64,000 nucleotides of DNA from positions 1 to 64,000 of the forward strand of contig JAPJQL010000015.1 in assembly GCA_030825115.1 (NCBI GenBank), read 5' to 3'. The notes below the pieces were generated by a model. It ran no database searches, had not been told where the DNA came from, and saw nothing but the letters and a program-made list of their open reading frames with translations. The translations under genes and the position numbers were made by a program. Source of the DNA: Lachnospiraceae bacterium. GTDB taxonomy: Bacteria; Bacillota; Clostridia; Lachnospirales; Lachnospiraceae. Shown in pieces: positions 17,301 to 24,917 of this stretch. How positions within the stretch are numbered: position 1 is the stretch's first letter; every line of letters begins with the position of its first letter.

Positions 17301-17501
17301 CCACGCCTTCCAGACGTACTCCGCATGGGCGCACATACCTTTATAGGAGTTTCCTTTTACACAAGAACAAGAGTAGTCACGCACCTGACTACCCTTGATA
17401 TCAAGACTCACACGATAACTGTTTTCTCCGTCTTCGACGACTCCCCTGACCCCCATCTCCCCTTTCCAGAAGGTGTTGGCTGTCATGTCTGTTATCTTCA
17501 T
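14331..17501 (-). CDS. SNF2-family helicase with SWIM zinc finger
   Basis: A 1056-residue SWI2/SNF2 ATPase. The SWIM zinc-binding motif lies at C45-x-C47 ... C57-x-H59. A long middle region of the bacterial SNF2-associated type follows. The C-terminal helicase core begins around residue 610, with DDMGLGKT as motif I, DEAQ as motif II, LTGTPIENRLSELWS, and the QATDRTHRIGQ motif VI. Family members remodel protein-DNA or RNA polymerase complexes; RapA-like roles are inferred. I start it at 17501 because earlier codons overlap argS. The gap to the ParB-BMP gene is 34 bp. Confidence 0.88.
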   Translation of the reverse strand: MKITDMTANTFWKGEMGVRGVVEDGENSYRVSLDIKGSQVRDYSCSCVKGNSYKGMCAHAEYVWKAWQEQQRAGSGKAVSTSQEVRAMIREYTNREVAKIIQEGEEETVRLVPRLMMKGQELCLEFRTGRDRLYVIKDLVAFARAVETGAYVEYGKNLGFHHSLGVFAEEDRKLAAMLLELVEGYQEHYEQFSKSTFVTVQGLRELMLNRAGRDRFFHLMDGKELETKDRRGTVRTVKVRSGSVGLPVRIEKAGRDGIRVGIDPDIYCFSGERFLYVGSQTEIICLDRAASEALTVFLEQMTKTWGTKHEVEIQDRDVPLFYERVLGQILPYSRLDVRDVDLESYRPQELRARFEFDSSRPGELTMKPTLSYGEYSFHPVEDDKVPRTVCRDVPGEFRVSQVIMKYFRFREEANETLVIRDDDDAMYRLLGEGIAEFMQLGEVYISEAASAIRVLPTPKVEIGVKTSGNWLELSVDAEGLSSAELARILSEYNPKKPYYRMKSGEFLQLDDNGLMTVARMVDGMAVSRSQLQGGTIRVPAYRALYLDSILKEGRGITLYRDNLFKAVVRGMKSVEDSDYAVPKPLQQVLREYQKTGFRWLKTLDACHFGGILADDMGLGKTIQVIALLLDEKLSGEAQDTASKPISLIVCPASLVYNWENEFHTFAPELDVCAVTGTAAEREQAIAGWQDHDVLITSYDLLKRDILFYEKLEFRYQVIDEAQYIKNPGTQSARAVKQIRAKTRYALTGTPIENRLSELWSIFDYLMPGFLFSYQKFKKEYEQPIVRDGDEGALKALHLLIGPFVLRRLKADVLKELPKKLETVVFSKPDAAQKEIYTAHALQLKQQLGQTGEGAYNSGKLQVLAQLTKLRQLCCDPSLCYSNYKGGSAKLDTCIELILDGIVGGHKILLFSQFTSMLELIGKRLKKEGVAYYTLTGATPKEERIRMVGAFQNDDVPVFLISLKAGGTGLNLTAADLVIHYDPWWNVAAQNQATDRTHRIGQEKQVSVFKLIMKGTIEENIMKLQESKKDLAEQIITEGTLSLASLTREDLLEILRP

Positions 17502-17526
17502 AAGGCTATCACCCCAATTTATTCCA

Positions 17527-19296
17527 TTACATCCGTTCCGGCGCCTCAAAACCGAGCACCTGGATGCAGGCCCCCAGTACATCCTTCACCAGTGTGATCA
17601 GCTGAATCCAGCTCGCCTGACGCTCCTTATCCTCTTCCTTAAGAATGTTGGAATCGTGATAAAAACTGTTAAATGAATTGGACAATTCAAATACATATTG
17701 GCAGATCTTATGCGGAGCAGTCTCCAAAAAGCTGGTTTCCATCACATCATTGTACCGGGCCAGCTCCAGCATCAGCGCCTTCTCTGACTCCCCGGCTGCC
17801 GGAAGGATGGCTGCCCCGCCCATATGGTTCTCTTCCAAAGAGCCGTACCGGGACAGGATGGACTTGATCCGCACCATGGTATACAGGATATAAGGTCCTG
17901 TATTGCCTTCAAATGCAACAAAACGGTCAATGTCAAACACATAATCCTTTGCCGCCTGGTTGGACAGATCTCCGTATTTCAACGCGGCAAGCCCGACTGT
18001 TTTGGCCGTCTCTCTTGCCTCTTCCTCGCTCATCGCGCGGTTTTCCATGATCTTGTCAAATGCCGCCTGGTCGATATCCGCGATCAGGTTCTCCAGCCGC
18101 ATCACGCCGCCGTCCCTGGTCTTAAACGGCTTTCCGTCCTTTCCGTTCATCGTGCCGAAGCCGATGTGGATCATCGGGGTATCCTGCTTTACATAGCCCG
18201 CTTTTTTTGCCACACGGAACACCTGGGTAAAATGAAGCTCCTGGCGCTTATCTGTGATATAGATATATTTTACCGGAGCAAAATCTTTCTCCCGCTCAAT
18301 GATCGTGCCCAGATCGGAGGTGGCGTACAGCGCTGCGCCGTCCGATTTTCTCACGATACAGGGCGGAAGCTCCTTGGAATCTGTCGGCTCGGCGATATCC
18401 ACCACCAGAGCCCCCTGGCTCTCATAGGCCAGTCCCTTATCCTGTAAATCCTGAATCAGCCACGGGATGTAAGGCTGGGCATCGCTCTCGCCTTTCCACA
18501 GTTCAAAGTGAACGTCCAGATTGGCATAATTCTTCTTTAAGTCGGCAAGGGATACTGCCATGATATGGTTCCAGATAGCGGTAAACGGCGCATATCCATT
18601 CTGGAGCTTAAAGGTCGCCTCCTGTGCACGCTCTTTAAACGCCGCGTCCTCTTTTGCTTTCCCACTTGCCGTCGGGTAGATATCCTCCAGCTCTCCGATG
18701 GTAAACGGCGGCTCTGTTGGATATTCTCCGTTATAGGACTCATCAAAATACACCAGCTCCGGTTTTCTGTCCCGTAATTCCTCGATGATCAGCCCCATCT
18801 GCAGACCCCAGTCCCCCAGATGGACGTCGCCGATCATATGATATCCCAAAAATGCGCCCATCCGCTTGATGCTCTCCCCGATGACCGCAGAGCGCAGATG
18901 CCCCACATGGAGCGGCTTTGCCACGTTGGCGCCGCCATAGTCCACGATGACGGTCTCGCCGTGCCCGGTCTCCTCCACGCCAAGTTTTTCCTCTCCCCGC
19001 ATCCCGTTCATATAGTCGGCAAGATACTGCGGGTTCAGACGGATATTGATAAAGCCCGGCATGACCGCACTGATCTCGGAGAACATCTCATTTCCGGCCA
19101 GTTTCTCCACTGCTTCGTTTGCAATGTCGATTGGTTTCTTTTTATAGGCCTTCGCGGCTGCCATCGCGCCATTGCACTGGTACTCGCACAGGTCCGGGCG
19201 GTTGGACAGCACCACTTTCGCATATGCCTCATCGTAGCCGCATTCTGTAAATGCCGCCTTCATCCGGTCGGCGATTAAATCAAGAATTTTCTTCAC
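17527..19296 (-). CDS. argS: Arginyl-tRNA synthetase
   Basis: A 589-residue class I synthetase that charges tRNA-Arg. The N-terminal additional domain (about 1-100) precedes the catalytic domain with the HIGH motif as HVGH at 130-133 in a PLHVGHLRSAVIG context. A C-terminal DALR-type anticodon-binding domain ends in the EAPERM tail. The length is normal for the family. No T-box leader is visible in the 114 bp upstream. It is followed 25 bp later by the SNF2 helicase gene in the same direction. Confidence 0.96.
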   Translation of the reverse strand: MKKILDLIADRMKAAFTECGYDEAYAKVVLSNRPDLCEYQCNGAMAAAKAYKKKPIDIANEAVEKLAGNEMFSEISAVMPGFINIRLNPQYLADYMNGMRGEEKLGVEETGHGETVIVDYGGANVAKPLHVGHLRSAVIGESIKRMGAFLGYHMIGDVHLGDWGLQMGLIIEELRDRKPELVYFDESYNGEYPTEPPFTIGELEDIYPTASGKAKEDAAFKERAQEATFKLQNGYAPFTAIWNHIMAVSLADLKKNYANLDVHFELWKGESDAQPYIPWLIQDLQDKGLAYESQGALVVDIAEPTDSKELPPCIVRKSDGAALYATSDLGTIIEREKDFAPVKYIYITDKRQELHFTQVFRVAKKAGYVKQDTPMIHIGFGTMNGKDGKPFKTRDGGVMRLENLIADIDQAAFDKIMENRAMSEEEARETAKTVGLAALKYGDLSNQAAKDYVFDIDRFVAFEGNTGPYILYTMVRIKSILSRYGSLEENHMGGAAILPAAGESEKALMLELARYNDVMETSFLETAPHKICQYVFELSNSFNSFYHDSNILKEEDKERQASWIQLITLVKDVLGACIQVLGFEAPERM

Positions 19297-19351
19297 GTTA
19301 CTGGTCTCCTTTTATATTCAATCAATCTGACGTTCCAAACCCAAATAACTC

Positions 19352-19393
19352 AAAACCCCCGGGAAACATTCCAGCTTCCAGGGGGGCTTTTTT
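19352..19393 (-). terminator. Intrinsic terminator after efp
   Basis: A-run plus C-run at 19352-19360 pairs with the G-run and T-run at 19381-19393. On the minus strand the stem is followed by TTTT. It separates efp from argS. Confidence 0.7.
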
Positions 19394-19410
19394 CATATCC
19401 TCTGCTTCAA

Positions 19411-19968
19411 TTATACTCTGGACAGATACTCTCCCGTACGGGTATCGATCTTAATCTTGTCCCCATTGTCCACAAACAGCGGTACATATACAACAGCTCC
19501 GGTCTCAACGGTAGCCGGCTTGGTAGCGCCCTGCGCGGTATCGCCTTTGAAGCCAGGCTCGGTATCGGTAATCTCCAGCTCTACAAATAACGGAGGCTCT
19601 ACGGAGAACACCTTGCCATTGTAGGAGCATACCTTACAGGTATCGTTCTCTTTTACAAACTTCAGGGCATCGCCTACAGTCTCTGCATTCAGGCCCATCT
19701 GCTCATAGTTCTCCATATTCATGAAGTTGAATAAATCGCCATCTGCATACAGATACTGCATATCTACACGGTCAATTCTCGCTGCCGGGAACTTCTCGGT
19801 CGGGCGGAAGGTTCTCTCCACTACGGAGCCGGTCATAACATTTTTAATCTTGGTTCTAACGAAAGCAGCGCCTTTCCCCGGTTTTACGTGCTGGAACTCG
19901 ATAATCTGAAAAACTGCCCCATCAATTTCCAGGGTTATTCCGTTTCTAAAATCACCTGCTGAAATCAT
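19411..19968 (-). CDS. efp: Elongation factor P
   Basis: A 185-residue EF-P with the three-domain KOW/OB/OB layout. It rescues ribosomes stalled at polyproline. The loop that carries the modified residue in other bacteria reads KPGKGAAF (about 31-38), so Lys is at the tip position, but no modification enzyme such as EpmA or YmfI is in this window. It has its own promoter (20014-20042) and terminator, so it is probably monocistronic. Confidence 0.96.
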   Translation of the reverse strand: MISAGDFRNGITLEIDGAVFQIIEFQHVKPGKGAAFVRTKIKNVMTGSVVERTFRPTEKFPAARIDRVDMQYLYADGDLFNFMNMENYEQMGLNAETVGDALKFVKENDTCKVCSYNGKVFSVEPPLFVELEITDTEPGFKGDTAQGATKPATVETGAVVYVPLFVDNGDKIKIDTRTGEYLSRV

Positions 19969-20013
19969 GTGATATTCCTCCTTGAATTTGCGTACTCGCT
20001 CTTAATCTACTAT

Positions 20014-20042
20014 ATTCTATAATAAAAGCCACGTTTTTTCAA
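20014..20042 (-). promoter_or_regulatory. Promoter of efp
   Basis: Minus-strand TTGAAA (20037-20042) and TAGAAT (20014-20019), 17-bp spacer, in the gap between aroQ and efp. Confidence 0.6.
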
Positions 20043-20050
20043 CTATTTTT

Positions 20051-20488
20051 TTACTTTACCCCATTTCCGGTCAGATAATCCATCGCCAGGGCATATCCCC
20101 GCAGGCCAAGCCCCACAACCTGTCCGGTACAGACCGGAGCCGTCACGGAAACATGGCGGAATTCCTCCCGTTTGTGGACATTGGAGATATGGACTTCGAT
20201 GATCGGAACTTCGATCGAAGCCAGCGCGTCCCGCACCGCGATGCTGTAGTGGGTAAATGCGCCCGGATTGATGATAATCCCCTCCACGCCGGAGTGGTAC
20301 GCCTCCTGGAGCTTATCGATCAAACCGCCCTCATAATTGCTCTGGAAGACTTCGATCTCATGTCCCTCTGCGGCCGCCTTGTCCTCCAGCATCTTAACCA
20401 GATATGCATAGTCCTGAGTCCCGTAGATGCCCTTTTCCCGAATCCCCAGAAAATTGATATTCGGTCCGTTCATTACCAGTATCTTCAT
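20051..20488 (-). CDS. aroQ: 3-dehydroquinate dehydratase, type II
   Basis: A 145-residue type II dehydroquinase of the shikimate pathway, converting 3-dehydroquinate to 3-dehydroshikimate. Family motifs include the N-terminal MNGPNINFLGIRE, the tyrosine-bearing loop (GIYG), NPGAFTHYS and VHISNVHKREEFRH with the catalytic histidine. The usual dodecamer-forming length is kept. Its ATG overlaps the YqeG-type phosphatase stop by 4 bp, so the two are coupled. Confidence 0.95.
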   Translation of the reverse strand: MKILVMNGPNINFLGIREKGIYGTQDYAYLVKMLEDKAAAEGHEIEVFQSNYEGGLIDKLQEAYHSGVEGIIINPGAFTHYSIAVRDALASIEVPIIEVHISNVHKREEFRHVSVTAPVCTGQVVGLGLRGYALAMDYLTGNGVK

Positions 20489-21000
20489 CGTCTCTCCCTG
20501 CCTCTTTTATCTCTTTTATAGAAATATAACACCACGGCCTCCAGATACCGCTTCAGCACGATCTGGATCTCTTCCTTTGGATGGATCGGCTTTACCAGAA
20601 TCCCGTAGATCCCGGCGCGGTTCGCACCGTACACATCGGTAAACAGCTGGTCCCCCACAAATAGGGTATCTGCCTGGCCTGTCCCCATCAGCTCCATCGC
20701 TTTCTGATAGTTCTTCACCGCCGGCTTTCCCGCCTTATAGATATAGGGCGACGAAACCTGTGCGGCAAAAGAAGCCACCCGCGGCTCTTTGTTGTTGGAG
20801 AGAAGACAGGTCTTCATCCCCATCCCGTGCAGGCGGCGAAACAGAGCAAGCGCCCGCTCATCGGCAGGCTCTCCGTGCGGCACCAGCGTGTTGTCGATAT
20901 CAAAGATCACGCCTCTCATGCCCTTTTCAAACCATGTCTCCCATGGGATCCCGTAGGTGCTGTCCACCCATTCCCCTGGGTAAAAACGTTCCAGTATCAA
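20485..21000 (-). CDS. YqeG-family HAD-IIIA phosphatase
   Basis: A 171-residue HAD-superfamily hydrolase. The DxD nucleophile motif is FDIDNTLVPH (about 33-42), followed by LLSNN (motif II), a lysine in KAGKPAVKN (motif III) and GDQLFTDVYGAN (motif IV). Members of the YqeG family have been linked to phosphatidylglycerophosphate phosphatase activity or to ribosome assembly; which applies here is unknown. The start is TTG at 21000 after GGGGGAAGGAC. It overlaps aroQ by 4 bp. Confidence 0.88.
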   Translation of the reverse strand: MILERFYPGEWVDSTYGIPWETWFEKGMRGVIFDIDNTLVPHGEPADERALALFRRLHGMGMKTCLLSNNKEPRVASFAAQVSSPYIYKAGKPAVKNYQKAMELMGTGQADTLFVGDQLFTDVYGANRAGIYGILVKPIHPKEEIQIVLKRYLEAVVLYFYKRDKRGRERR

Positions 21001-21025
21001 TCTTGTCCTTCCCCCGGCCTTTCTT

Positions 21026-21478
21026 TTACTTTTTCAAAAGCTTGCCCAGCTCTTCCATAAACGTATTGACATCCTTGAACTCCCGGTATACAGACGCGAA
21101 ACGGACATAGGCCACCTCATCCAGCTGTTTTAACCGGTCCATCACCAGCTCCCCGATGATGGTCGTCTCAACTTCCTTCTCCTCCATGTTGAATACCTGA
21201 TTCTCGATCTCATCAATCATGGCGTTGATCTGCTGGGTAGACACCGGTCTTTTATGGCAGGAATGGATGACGCCCGCCTCAATCTTGGACCGGTCATAAG
21301 TTTCCCGGGAACTGTCTTTTTTTATCACCATCAACGGCATCGTCTCCAGCTTTTCATATGTGGTGAACCGTTTTCCACACTGTCCGCACTGACGGCGGCG
21401 GCGGATCGAGCTGTTGTCGTCTGCCGGTCTGGAATCAATTACCTTTGTATCTGCCTCATTGCAATATGGACACTTCAC
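21026..21478 (-). CDS. nrdR: Transcriptional repressor NrdR
   Basis: A 150-residue ATP-cone regulator of ribonucleotide reductase genes. The zinc ribbon is CPYC at residues 3-6 and CGQCGKRF further on (four cysteines). An ATP-cone domain at about 47-140 opens with PLMVIKKDSSRETYDRSKI. The start is GTG at 21478 after a GGGGAGGA site. No reductase gene is in this window, so it acts in trans. A TTTACGTAAA palindrome lies upstream (21517-21526). Confidence 0.95.
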   Translation of the reverse strand: MKCPYCNEADTKVIDSRPADDNSSIRRRRQCGQCGKRFTTYEKLETMPLMVIKKDSSRETYDRSKIEAGVIHSCHKRPVSTQQINAMIDEIENQVFNMEEKEVETTIIGELVMDRLKQLDEVAYVRFASVYREFKDVNTFMEELGKLLKK

Positions 21479-21516
21479 CTGTTTATCCTCCCCGTAGATT
21501 GTTTTGCGCAGGTTGT

Positions 21517-21526
21517 TTTACGTAAA
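21517..21526. promoter_or_regulatory. TTTACGTAAA palindrome upstream of nrdR
   Basis: A 10-bp perfect palindrome in the 97-bp gap before nrdR. A further TTACGTA copy lies at about 21532-21538, close to the likely promoter. It does not match the canonical NrdR box. Could be an operator; weak evidence. Confidence 0.3.
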
Positions 21527-21575
21527 CTGCATTACGTATATTTTACCCTACGAACCGTATATTCGCAAGCCGTTT

Positions 21576-21848
21576 TTAATCCGTCTTGCAGACTTTTTCC
21601 ACATCCTTGACCGTTTTGATCTGCACCAGGATAATATCGTCCCCGATCTGCTTCACATCACAGAACGGTATGACGTATTCCTTTTCCCTTCCGAAGATGC
21701 CGCACAGACAGCCGGGGCCGGGTACAATGAGATGGGTGATGCAGCCGGTGCAGATATCGAACTCCACATCCCCTACATACCCAAGGCGCTTGCAATCACA
21801 GATATTGATGACTTCTTTTTTTTTAAATCGAAAATACGCATAGTCCAC
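21576..21848 (-). CDS. YlmC/YmxH-family sporulation protein
   Basis: A 90-residue PRC-barrel-like protein of the YlmC/YmxH family found in spore formers, with KEVINICDCKRLGYVGDVEFD and GREKEYVIPF core segments. As read, the frame starts at GTG (21848), about 10 nt after AAGGA. An alternative ATG at 21841 would give the family-typical MRIFDLKKKEVIN start, but only if the run of nine A residues (21816-21824) were read as ten. See findings. Function within sporulation is not well defined. Confidence 0.82.
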   Translation of the reverse strand: MDYAYFRFKKKEVINICDCKRLGYVGDVEFDICTGCITHLIVPGPGCLCGIFGREKEYVIPFCDVKQIGDDIILVQIKTVKDVEKVCKTD

Positions 21849-21936
21849 ACCAGTTTATTCCTTAGTGTATTCTATGCGTATCATTCCCGGTCTGACCCAA
21901 CATTCCTGTCTTATGTCAGCGCGATTCAAACTTTGT

Positions 21937-22827
21937 TTAGAATAACGGCACAACTGCTCCGTCGTAGGTGCTCTCGATAAATGTCTTTACCTCATCCCCG
22001 GTCAGGGCCTCGATCAGGGCTTCGATCGCTTCGTCATGCTCTCTGCCTTCCTGTACTGCGATGATGTTGCCGTATGTTACTGCTGCCTCGGAGTCAGATG
22101 CCTCGATCGCCAATGCATCCGATACCTTTAAGCCGGCTTCGATCGCATAGTTGCCGTTTACAACCGCGATATCCACATCCTGAAGGGAACGCGGTACCTG
22201 GGCAGCCTCAATCTCAAGGATATCCAGATTCTTTGGATTTTCCACAACATCGGTCTTGGTCGCGTTCAGCCCGACGCCTTCGGTCAGTTTGATCAGCCCC
22301 TGTGCTTCCAGAAGAAGAAGCGCTCTCGCCTCGTTGGTCGCATCGTTCGGAACTGCTACCTTTGCACCGTCTGCCAGTTCTTCCAGAGAAGCAGTCTTGC
22401 CTGCGTAGATGCCAAACGGCTCATAGTGGATTGCCGCTGCCGAGTTGATCTTGGTCCCGTTCTCCTGATTGAACTGCTCCAGATACGGAAGATGCTGGAA
22501 ATAGTTTGCATCCAGATCCCCGGTGCTCAGAGCCAGATTCGGCTGCACATAATCGGTGTACTCTACAACCTTCAGCTTATAGCCAAGCTTCTCAAGAGCC
22601 GGCGCCGCCGCCTCCAGGATCTCAGCATGAGGAGCCGGGCTTGCCCCTACTTTGATCTCTTTTAATTCAGCCGGAGCCTCTGTCGCTTCCGCTGCGCCTG
22701 CTTCACTGCCTGCTGCAGCCGTTGCCGCTTCGCCTGGTGCTGCCGTTTCTGTCTTGCTGCCGCCGCATGCGGTCAGGGCCGCTGCCGCCAGAGCCGCTGC
22801 TGCGATTATACTGATTCTCTTCTTCAT
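21937..22827 (-). CDS. metQ: Methionine ABC transporter substrate-binding lipoprotein
   Basis: A 296-residue NlpA/MetQ-family lipoprotein. The signal peptide ends in lipobox LTAC with the lipidated cysteine at residue 21. An Ala/Thr/Glu-rich linker (about 25-55) leads into the NlpA fold from EIKVGASPAPHAEILE. It delivers methionine, including D-Met in relatives, to MetNI. It is third in metN-metI-metQ; a 98-bp gap with a stem-loop and its own GGAGGAG ribosome site separates it from metI, which may help to raise its level. Confidence 0.92.
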   Translation of the reverse strand: MKKRISIIAAAALAAAALTACGGSKTETAAPGEAATAAAGSEAGAAEATEAPAELKEIKVGASPAPHAEILEAAAPALEKLGYKLKVVEYTDYVQPNLALSTGDLDANYFQHLPYLEQFNQENGTKINSAAAIHYEPFGIYAGKTASLEELADGAKVAVPNDATNEARALLLLEAQGLIKLTEGVGLNATKTDVVENPKNLDILEIEAAQVPRSLQDVDIAVVNGNYAIEAGLKVSDALAIEASDSEAAVTYGNIIAVQEGREHDEAIEALIEALTGDEVKTFIESTYDGAVVPLF

Positions 22828-22874
22828 AATTGTTCTCCTCCATTTTTTAGATTGATTTATATGGCGTTCGCCTA

Positions 22875-22890
22875 CAGCCCGTCCGGGCTG
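22875..22890 (-). other. Stem-loop between metI and metQ
   Basis: CAGCCC and GGGCTG form a 6-bp perfect stem with a 4-nt loop, followed on the transcript by a GGCGAACGCC mini-hairpin. No T-run follows, so an mRNA-stability or processing element is more likely than a terminator. Confidence 0.45.
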
Positions 22891-22925
22891 CTAAATCCAC
22901 GTTTCCTAACAGCTTGCCAGCTTCC

Positions 22926-23591
22926 TTACCGGATACGTTTGTCGCTGACCCTCGCCAGCTTCATGCCGACCTCCTGGATGATCTGTACGATAATGACCAG
23001 GATCGCAACGGTCACCAGCATCATATCAGTCTGGTACCGGTAATATCCATAGTTGATTGCAATGGTTCCCAGGCCGCCGCCGCCGACAAAACCGGCCATA
23101 GCCGAGTATCCGAGTATCGTCGTGATGGAGATCGCCGCACCTACCAGCAGAGACGGTTTTGCCTCCGGCAGAAGCACCTTCCAGATGATCTGCCAGGTGG
23201 ATGCCCCCATGGACTTGGCCGCTTCGATCACACCTGCGTCCACTTCTTTAAAGGAAGATTCCACCATCCTTGCAATATAGGGCGCTGCCGCAATAACAAG
23301 CGGCGGCACTACGGCCTTGGCCCCGAGCGTCGTTCCGACGATCATCCTCGTCAGCGGAAGTACCATGATCAAAAGGATCATAAACGGCACCGACCGCAGC
23401 AGGTTGATGACGATCCCGAGAACCTTCTGTAAAAGCGGGATCGGATAGATGCCGTCCTTATCCGTCACCACCAGGACGATTCCTAACGGAATCCCGATCA
23501 GGTACGAGATTGCCGAGGACGCAAACACCATATACAGCGTCTCCCAAATCCCGGTCTTTATCATGTCTATAATCTGCGGACTAAATGTCAT
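22926..23591 (-). CDS. metI: Methionine ABC transporter permease
   Basis: A 221-residue inner-membrane permease with about five hydrophobic helices and the ABC coupling loop EAAKSMGASTWQIIWKVLLP (EAA motif). The N-terminus overlaps the metN stop by 11 bp. It forms the channel of the MetNI importer as a homodimer. Confidence 0.94.
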   Translation of the reverse strand: MTFSPQIIDMIKTGIWETLYMVFASSAISYLIGIPLGIVLVVTDKDGIYPIPLLQKVLGIVINLLRSVPFMILLIMVLPLTRMIVGTTLGAKAVVPPLVIAAAPYIARMVESSFKEVDAGVIEAAKSMGASTWQIIWKVLLPEAKPSLLVGAAISITTILGYSAMAGFVGGGGLGTIAINYGYYRYQTDMMLVTVAILVIIVQIIQEVGMKLARVSDKRIR

Positions 23592-24600
23592 CGCCCTTCA
23601 CCTCCTCAAATGGTACTTTTGCTGATTTCAAGTAATTGATGGCCCTGTTCGCATCCGTCTCATCCTCCGGAAGCTGCACGATCATCTGCCCCACCGCCGT
23701 ACCGCCGATGTCTTTCGTAGCGGCATACATGATATTGAGCGGTACTTTGCTCGCCAGGATCATATTGGCGATGACCGGCTCGGTGGAGGACCGTCCGTCA
23801 AAGGTGATGCGGATCTTTCTCGACTTATCAAACTTTACATTCGTCACCGCATCCCCAAGGATCAGCTGACGGCCGATCCTGGACTTCGGCTCGGAAAAGA
23901 TATCCGACACCCTGCCAACCTCGGCAATCTTGCTCTGGTCGATGATCGCCACCCGGTCACAGATCGCCTCGATCACCGCCATCTCGTGCGTGATCACGAT
24001 AACGGTGATCCCCAGTTCCTTGTTGATCTGTTTGAGCAGAGCCAGGATGGATTTTGTCGTATTGGGATCCAGCGCGCTGGTCGCCTCGTCACACAGCAGC
24101 ACCTTCGGGTTGGTAGCGATGGCCCTCGCAATCGCCACACGCTGCTTCTGCCCGCCAGAGAGCTGCGCCGGATACGCTTTGCTCCTGTCCTCCAGACCGA
24201 CCAGCTTCAACAGCTCCATCGCCCGTTCCTGCGCCTTTGCACCTGGAACGCCCGCAATCTCCAGCGGAAAGCAGATATTCTTCAGCACATTCCGCTGCGC
24301 CAGAAGGTTAAACTGCTGGAAGATCATGCCCATCGACTGTCTCGCCTTCCGTTTGCCCCTGTCATTGAGAGCCGCCAGGTTCTCCCCTTCAAATATCACC
24401 TGCCCGGATGTAGGCACCTCCAGAAAGTTGATGCATCTTACCAGCGTACTCTTTCCCGCTCCGGACAGACCGATGATGCCAAAAATCTCGCCTTCCATGA
24501 TATCAAGATTGATATCATCCAGCGCGACGACCGGTCCGTTTGCCGTCTTGAATTCCTTTCCCATGTTCCTCAACTGAATGATCGGTTGTTCTACTGCCAT
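23581..24600 (-). CDS. metN: Methionine ABC transporter ATPase
   Basis: A 339-residue ATPase of the methionine importer. Walker A GLSGAGKS, signature LSGGQ and Walker B LLCDEATSALD lie in the first 240 residues. The C-terminal NIL (ACT-like) domain at about 265-335 is the site where methionine inhibits transport in E. coli MetN. I start at ATG 24600, after GAGAGGAAC; upstream codons run into the leader terminator. The gene lies about 310 nt downstream of its promoter, behind a Met-rich leader peptide and an attenuator. Confidence 0.95.
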   Translation of the reverse strand: MAVEQPIIQLRNMGKEFKTANGPVVALDDINLDIMEGEIFGIIGLSGAGKSTLVRCINFLEVPTSGQVIFEGENLAALNDRGKRKARQSMGMIFQQFNLLAQRNVLKNICFPLEIAGVPGAKAQERAMELLKLVGLEDRSKAYPAQLSGGQKQRVAIARAIATNPKVLLCDEATSALDPNTTKSILALLKQINKELGITVIVITHEMAVIEAICDRVAIIDQSKIAEVGRVSDIFSEPKSRIGRQLILGDAVTNVKFDKSRKIRITFDGRSSTEPVIANMILASKVPLNIMYAATKDIGGTAVGQMIVQLPEDETDANRAINYLKSAKVPFEEVKGDDI

Positions 24601-24671
24601 GTCTTTTTGTTCCTCTCTTTTCGATTGGTGTGATTTGTATTGACCGGGCGGAAAAAATCCCACTCGAAATC

Positions 24672-24703
24672 AAAAAAATCGCAAGCCTGCATAGACTTGC
24701 GAT
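24672..24703 (-). terminator. Attenuator terminator in metNIQ leader
   Basis: A perfect 8-bp stem (24696-24703 with 24678-24685), 10-nt loop and seven U residues (24672-24678). It lies 72 nt upstream of the metN start and 61 nt past the leader-peptide stop, so it can only act by attenuation. Confidence 0.85.
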
Positions 24704-24763
24704 AATATATCCAGCGATAGTACACTGCGACCTTATCTGATCTTTCTTCACACAATCCATGCA
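24688..24763 (-). promoter_or_regulatory. Antiterminator pairing in metNIQ leader
   Basis: The leader segment at 24763-24751 (UGCAUGGAUUGUG) is complementary to 24701-24688 (CGCAAGUCUAUGCA): 13 pairs with two G-U pairs and one bulged G. The second strand includes most of the terminator's 5' arm and its loop, so the two structures exclude each other. The first strand begins one base after the leader-peptide stop codon, where a terminating ribosome would cover it. Confidence 0.75.
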
Positions 24764-24764
24764 A

Positions 24765-24863
24765 TCATATATGGTTTTTCTGGCATACGAACATACGGCA
24801 CATGCACATCATCATGCCGTTCATCATAGCCATATCCATCTGCATGGTTGCTGAATGGTTCAT
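24765..24863 (-). CDS. Methionine-rich leader peptide of metNIQ
   Basis: A 32-codon open frame on the minus strand. It has an ATG at 24863 behind a strong GGGAGGAACTGTG site and a TGA at 24765-24767. Eleven codons are ATG: residues 1, 7, 9, 11, 13, 14, 17, 18, 19, 21 and 24. Cysteines are at 20, 22 and 27. The core reads MQMDMAMMNGMMMCMCRM (7-24). It lies between the promoter and the attenuator of the methionine importer operon. By analogy with trp, his and leu leaders it should make the ribosome pause when Met-tRNA is scarce. The peptide itself probably has no separate function, although its Cys/Met content could bind metal. Too short for usual gene calling. Confidence 0.85.
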   Translation of the reverse strand: MNHSATMQMDMAMMNGMMMCMCRMFVCQKNHI

Positions 24864-24917
24864 CACAGTTCCTCCCTGTAATCATCTGAATACGTTGTTC
24901 AATACTCTATGTGCCGT

